A DNA stretch of 64,000 bases from an uncultured Muribaculaceae bacterium. GTDB lineage: Bacteria; Bacteroidota; Bacteroidia; Bacteroidales; Muribaculaceae. A program made the translations under genes and the position numbers. The stretch covers positions 1-64,000 of the forward strand of contig CAJUQP010000013.1 of NCBI GenBank assembly GCA_910588245.1, read 5' to 3'. A model generated the notes under the pieces. The model had not been told where the DNA came from and ran no database searches. It was given only the letters and a program-made list of their open reading frames with translations. Positions 62,470-64,000 of this stretch are shown piece by piece; within the stretch, counting starts at the first letter, position 1, and every line of letters begins with the position of its first letter.

Positions 62470-62973
62470 CTATTCCTCTCCATAGGGGGTCGTGGGTTCG
62501 GCGGCGGCGGGAGGTGTCTCGATGACGCAGGGATAATGGATTTCGGCATTGTGTGGGGCGGTGATGCGGGAGTAGAGGTTGCTCAAGATTGCTTCACGGG
62601 TGGCCTTCGGACGGATCTCGCATTCCCATACCCGGATCACTCTCCAGCCGGCGAGCTCAAGGTCGACAGTGTTGGCATAGTCGCGTGCCATGTTCATGGC
62701 AATCTTGTGTTTCCAGAAGTCTACGTTCGACTTCGGCAGACGGAAATGGCTGCATCCCTCATGGCCGTGCCAGAAACAGCCGTCGATGAAAACGACTGTC
62801 CGGTATTTCTTGAGGACAATGTCGGGAGATCCCGGCAGCTTCCTGTTGTTGACGCGATAGCGCAGACCACGGGAGAAAAGATACTTCCGGACGATCATCT
62901 CCGGCTTCGTATCCTTTCCCTTGATGGCCGCCATGCAGCGGCTTCTCTGCTCCGGTGTCATAACGTCTGCCAT
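62470..62973 (-). CDS. vsr: Very short patch repair endonuclease (Vsr)
   Basis: The 167-residue protein matches Vsr throughout: MTPEQRSRCMAAIKGKDTKPE, the metal Asp in KLPGSPDIVLKK and the conserved VVFIDGCFWHGHEGC. Vsr nicks T:G mismatches made by deamination of 5-methylcytosine. Its location next to two C5 methyltransferases is functionally sensible, since they raise the load of such mismatches. It has a slightly extended C-terminus rich in Pro, Ala and Thr. Confidence 0.93.
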   Translation of the reverse strand: MADVMTPEQRSRCMAAIKGKDTKPEMIVRKYLFSRGLRYRVNNRKLPGSPDIVLKKYRTVVFIDGCFWHGHEGCSHFRLPKSNVDFWKHKIAMNMARDYANTVDLELAGWRVIRVWECEIRPKATREAILSNLYSRITAPHNAEIHYPCVIETPPAAAEPTTPYGEE

Positions 62974-63110
62974 GTCTCTGTCTGCTTACTATTGATCCAC
63001 ACGGTCTTCTCCCTGTTTATATACATAACGCATAGAGGGTTTGTTCATTGTCCCCCTGATGCCGGAAGTCGAGTGGAGTCCGGAAGTCTATCAATAAGGC
63101 AAATAAGTTC

Positions 63111-63230
63111 ATGATAAAGACAACCCTTAAATATGTATACAGGATCAGGGCATCGAGCCGGAAGGATATCTGCCCGGGGTGCGGAAGGAAGACGTTTACC
63201 TCTTATGTGGATCGGCGTGGAGAAGAGTGA
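63111..63230 (+). CDS. Small zinc-ribbon protein or stub
   Basis: The 39-residue frame carries one Cys-x2-Cys pair in DICPGCGRKTF, followed by SYVDRRGEE. The pattern CPxCGxKTFxxY resembles the N-terminal zinc finger of DUF6371-type mobile-element proteins. The protein is far shorter than those, so it may be a surviving fragment or an independent peptide. Confidence 0.45.
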   Translation: MIKTTLKYVYRIRASSRKDICPGCGRKTFTSYVDRRGEE

Positions 63231-63290
63231 TGCAAACAATTTTTAATATTTTATTTACATACTCAAAATATTTATGAAATAATCTCAGGA

Positions 63291-63298
63291 TAATTTTG
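63291..63298 (+). promoter_or_regulatory. Promoter -7 box TAATTTTG
   Basis: A perfect TAnnTTTG match 27 bases before the ATG of the TonB-dependent receptor. Confidence 0.65.
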
Positions 63299-63325
63299 CA
63301 GCGAGAAAACAGATCAAATTAACGA

Positions 63326-64000
63326 ATGAAACAGATTCCACTGCTAATACTTGGCTCGCTTTTATCACTCCCGGCGTTCGGGCGTGAAATATCCGGCATA
63401 GTGGTTGATTCCTCAACCGGTGAAACTCTTGTCGGGGCCACGGTCTATGTGAAACAGCTCCCCAAATTGGGTACAGCCACAGGACTTGACGGGACTTTCA
63501 GTCTGAAAACCGATATTGAGAATCCGACGCTGGTATGCTCGTATCTGGGCTACGAAACTCAAGTCATAAACAAACCGGGCACCACTCCTTTGACAATCAA
63601 GATGGCTGAATCTACGGCCGAACTTTCTGAAGTGGTGGTTACGGCTTCTGTTTCAAATACTGAGACAGGAGCCCGGATGATTGAGCGTAATTCGATGAAT
63701 GTGGTCAACGTCATGAGTTCCCGGGCCATGGAGCTTTCCCCTGACATTACCGTGGGAAACATTATCCAGAAAATGTCGGGAGTCACCACAGAACGCAATT
63801 CTTCAGGCGAAGGACAGTATGCTATCCTCAGAGGAATGGACAAACGATATAACTATACGCTGGTGAACGGCGTGAAAATACCGAGTCCGGACAACAAGAA
63901 CCGTTTTGTGCCTCTTGACCTGTTCCCGTCAGAAATCCTTGACCGTATCGAGGTGTATAAGTCTATGATGCCAAATCTGGAAGGCGATGGAATCGGGGGA
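63326..64000 (+). CDS. TonB-dependent receptor, 5' part (runs off the window)
   Basis: The visible 225 residues include a signal peptide (MKQIPLLILGSLLSLPAFG), a carboxypeptidase-regulatory-like domain (about 20-95, ISGIVVDSSTGETLVGATV), a TonB-box-like ELSEVVVTA (about 98-106) and the start of the plug domain (about 115-225, YAILRGMDKRYNYTLVNGVK). It is probably a full-length TonB-dependent receptor that continues past the end. The ligand is unknown. Confidence 0.9.
   Translation, partial: MKQIPLLILGSLLSLPAFGREISGIVVDSSTGETLVGATVYVKQLPKLGTATGLDGTFSLKTDIENPTLVCSYLGYETQVINKPGTTPLTIKMAESTAELSEVVVTASVSNTETGARMIERNSMNVVNVMSSRAMELSPDITVGNIIQKMSGVTTERNSSGEGQYAILRGMDKRYNYTLVNGVKIPSPDNKNRFVPLDLFPSEILDRIEVYKSMMPNLEGDGIGG

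Noticed and set aside
1..64000. CRISPR array, tRNA or rRNA genes
   Set aside because: No regularly spaced repeats, tRNA cloverleaf sequences or rRNA-like stretches were seen on either strand.

Overview
The window looks like chromosomal DNA of a gut Bacteroidales bacterium, possibly Muribaculaceae; the family-level guess is inference. Support comes from several promoters with the Bacteroidota -7 box TAnnTTTG, weak ribosome binding sites, TonB-dependent β-barrel proteins with carboxypeptidase-like N-terminal domains, GLPGLI, BACON, BspA-like and DUF3943 proteins, and glycoside hydrolases of families 43, 97, 115 and 13. No rRNA, tRNA or CRISPR array was seen.

Layout. 1-8.4 kb: a TonB-dependent receptor whose signal peptide is cut by a hairpin that looks like an insertion-sequence end, a Gly/Trp-rich secreted protein, a flippase-like membrane protein, an acetyl-CoA hydrolase/transferase (probably succinate:acetate CoA-transferase) and a PurF paralogue lacking the N-terminal nucleophile cysteine. 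8.4-16 kb: a four-gene efflux operon (TolC-like, HlyD-like, MacB-type ATPase, FtsX-type permease) divergent from a response regulator/histidine kinase pair, with a dyad in the shared intergenic region. 16-17.8 kb: a GH43 enzyme. 17.8-25.6 kb: an accessory block with a HigBA-like toxin-antitoxin pair, a membrane-anchored winged-helix regulator next to a TonB receptor, a decayed mobilization module (mobC plus a 36-residue relaxase stub) and several broken genes.

25.7-36.2 kb: mostly housekeeping and transport (GH43, zinc CDF exporter, flavin reductase, DMT transporter, DUF3943 protein, Kup potassium transporter) plus an AraC regulator split by one in-frame stop. 36.4-49.9 kb: a multiply broken GH115 gene, a HdhA-like dehydrogenase, a surface lipoprotein cluster, GH97, a PD-(D/E)XK nuclease with a tandem-repeat tail, META and SIMPL proteins, and a LuxR-type stub fused by deletion to the tail of an α-amylase.

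50-63 kb: a defence island. Two cytosine-5 methyltransferases, a McrB-like GTPase, a DUF2357/McrC-like nuclease and a HEPN-like protein form one tightly packed minus-strand run resembling LlaJI-type restriction-modification. A Fic protein and RhuM follow, and a Vsr mismatch endonuclease lies just upstream. The window ends inside another TonB-dependent receptor.

A repeated theme is decay: at least eight genes carry a single stop, a frameshift or a clean truncation. Most are in accessory or carbohydrate-use loci. Some single-base lesions could be consensus errors and should be checked against reads.
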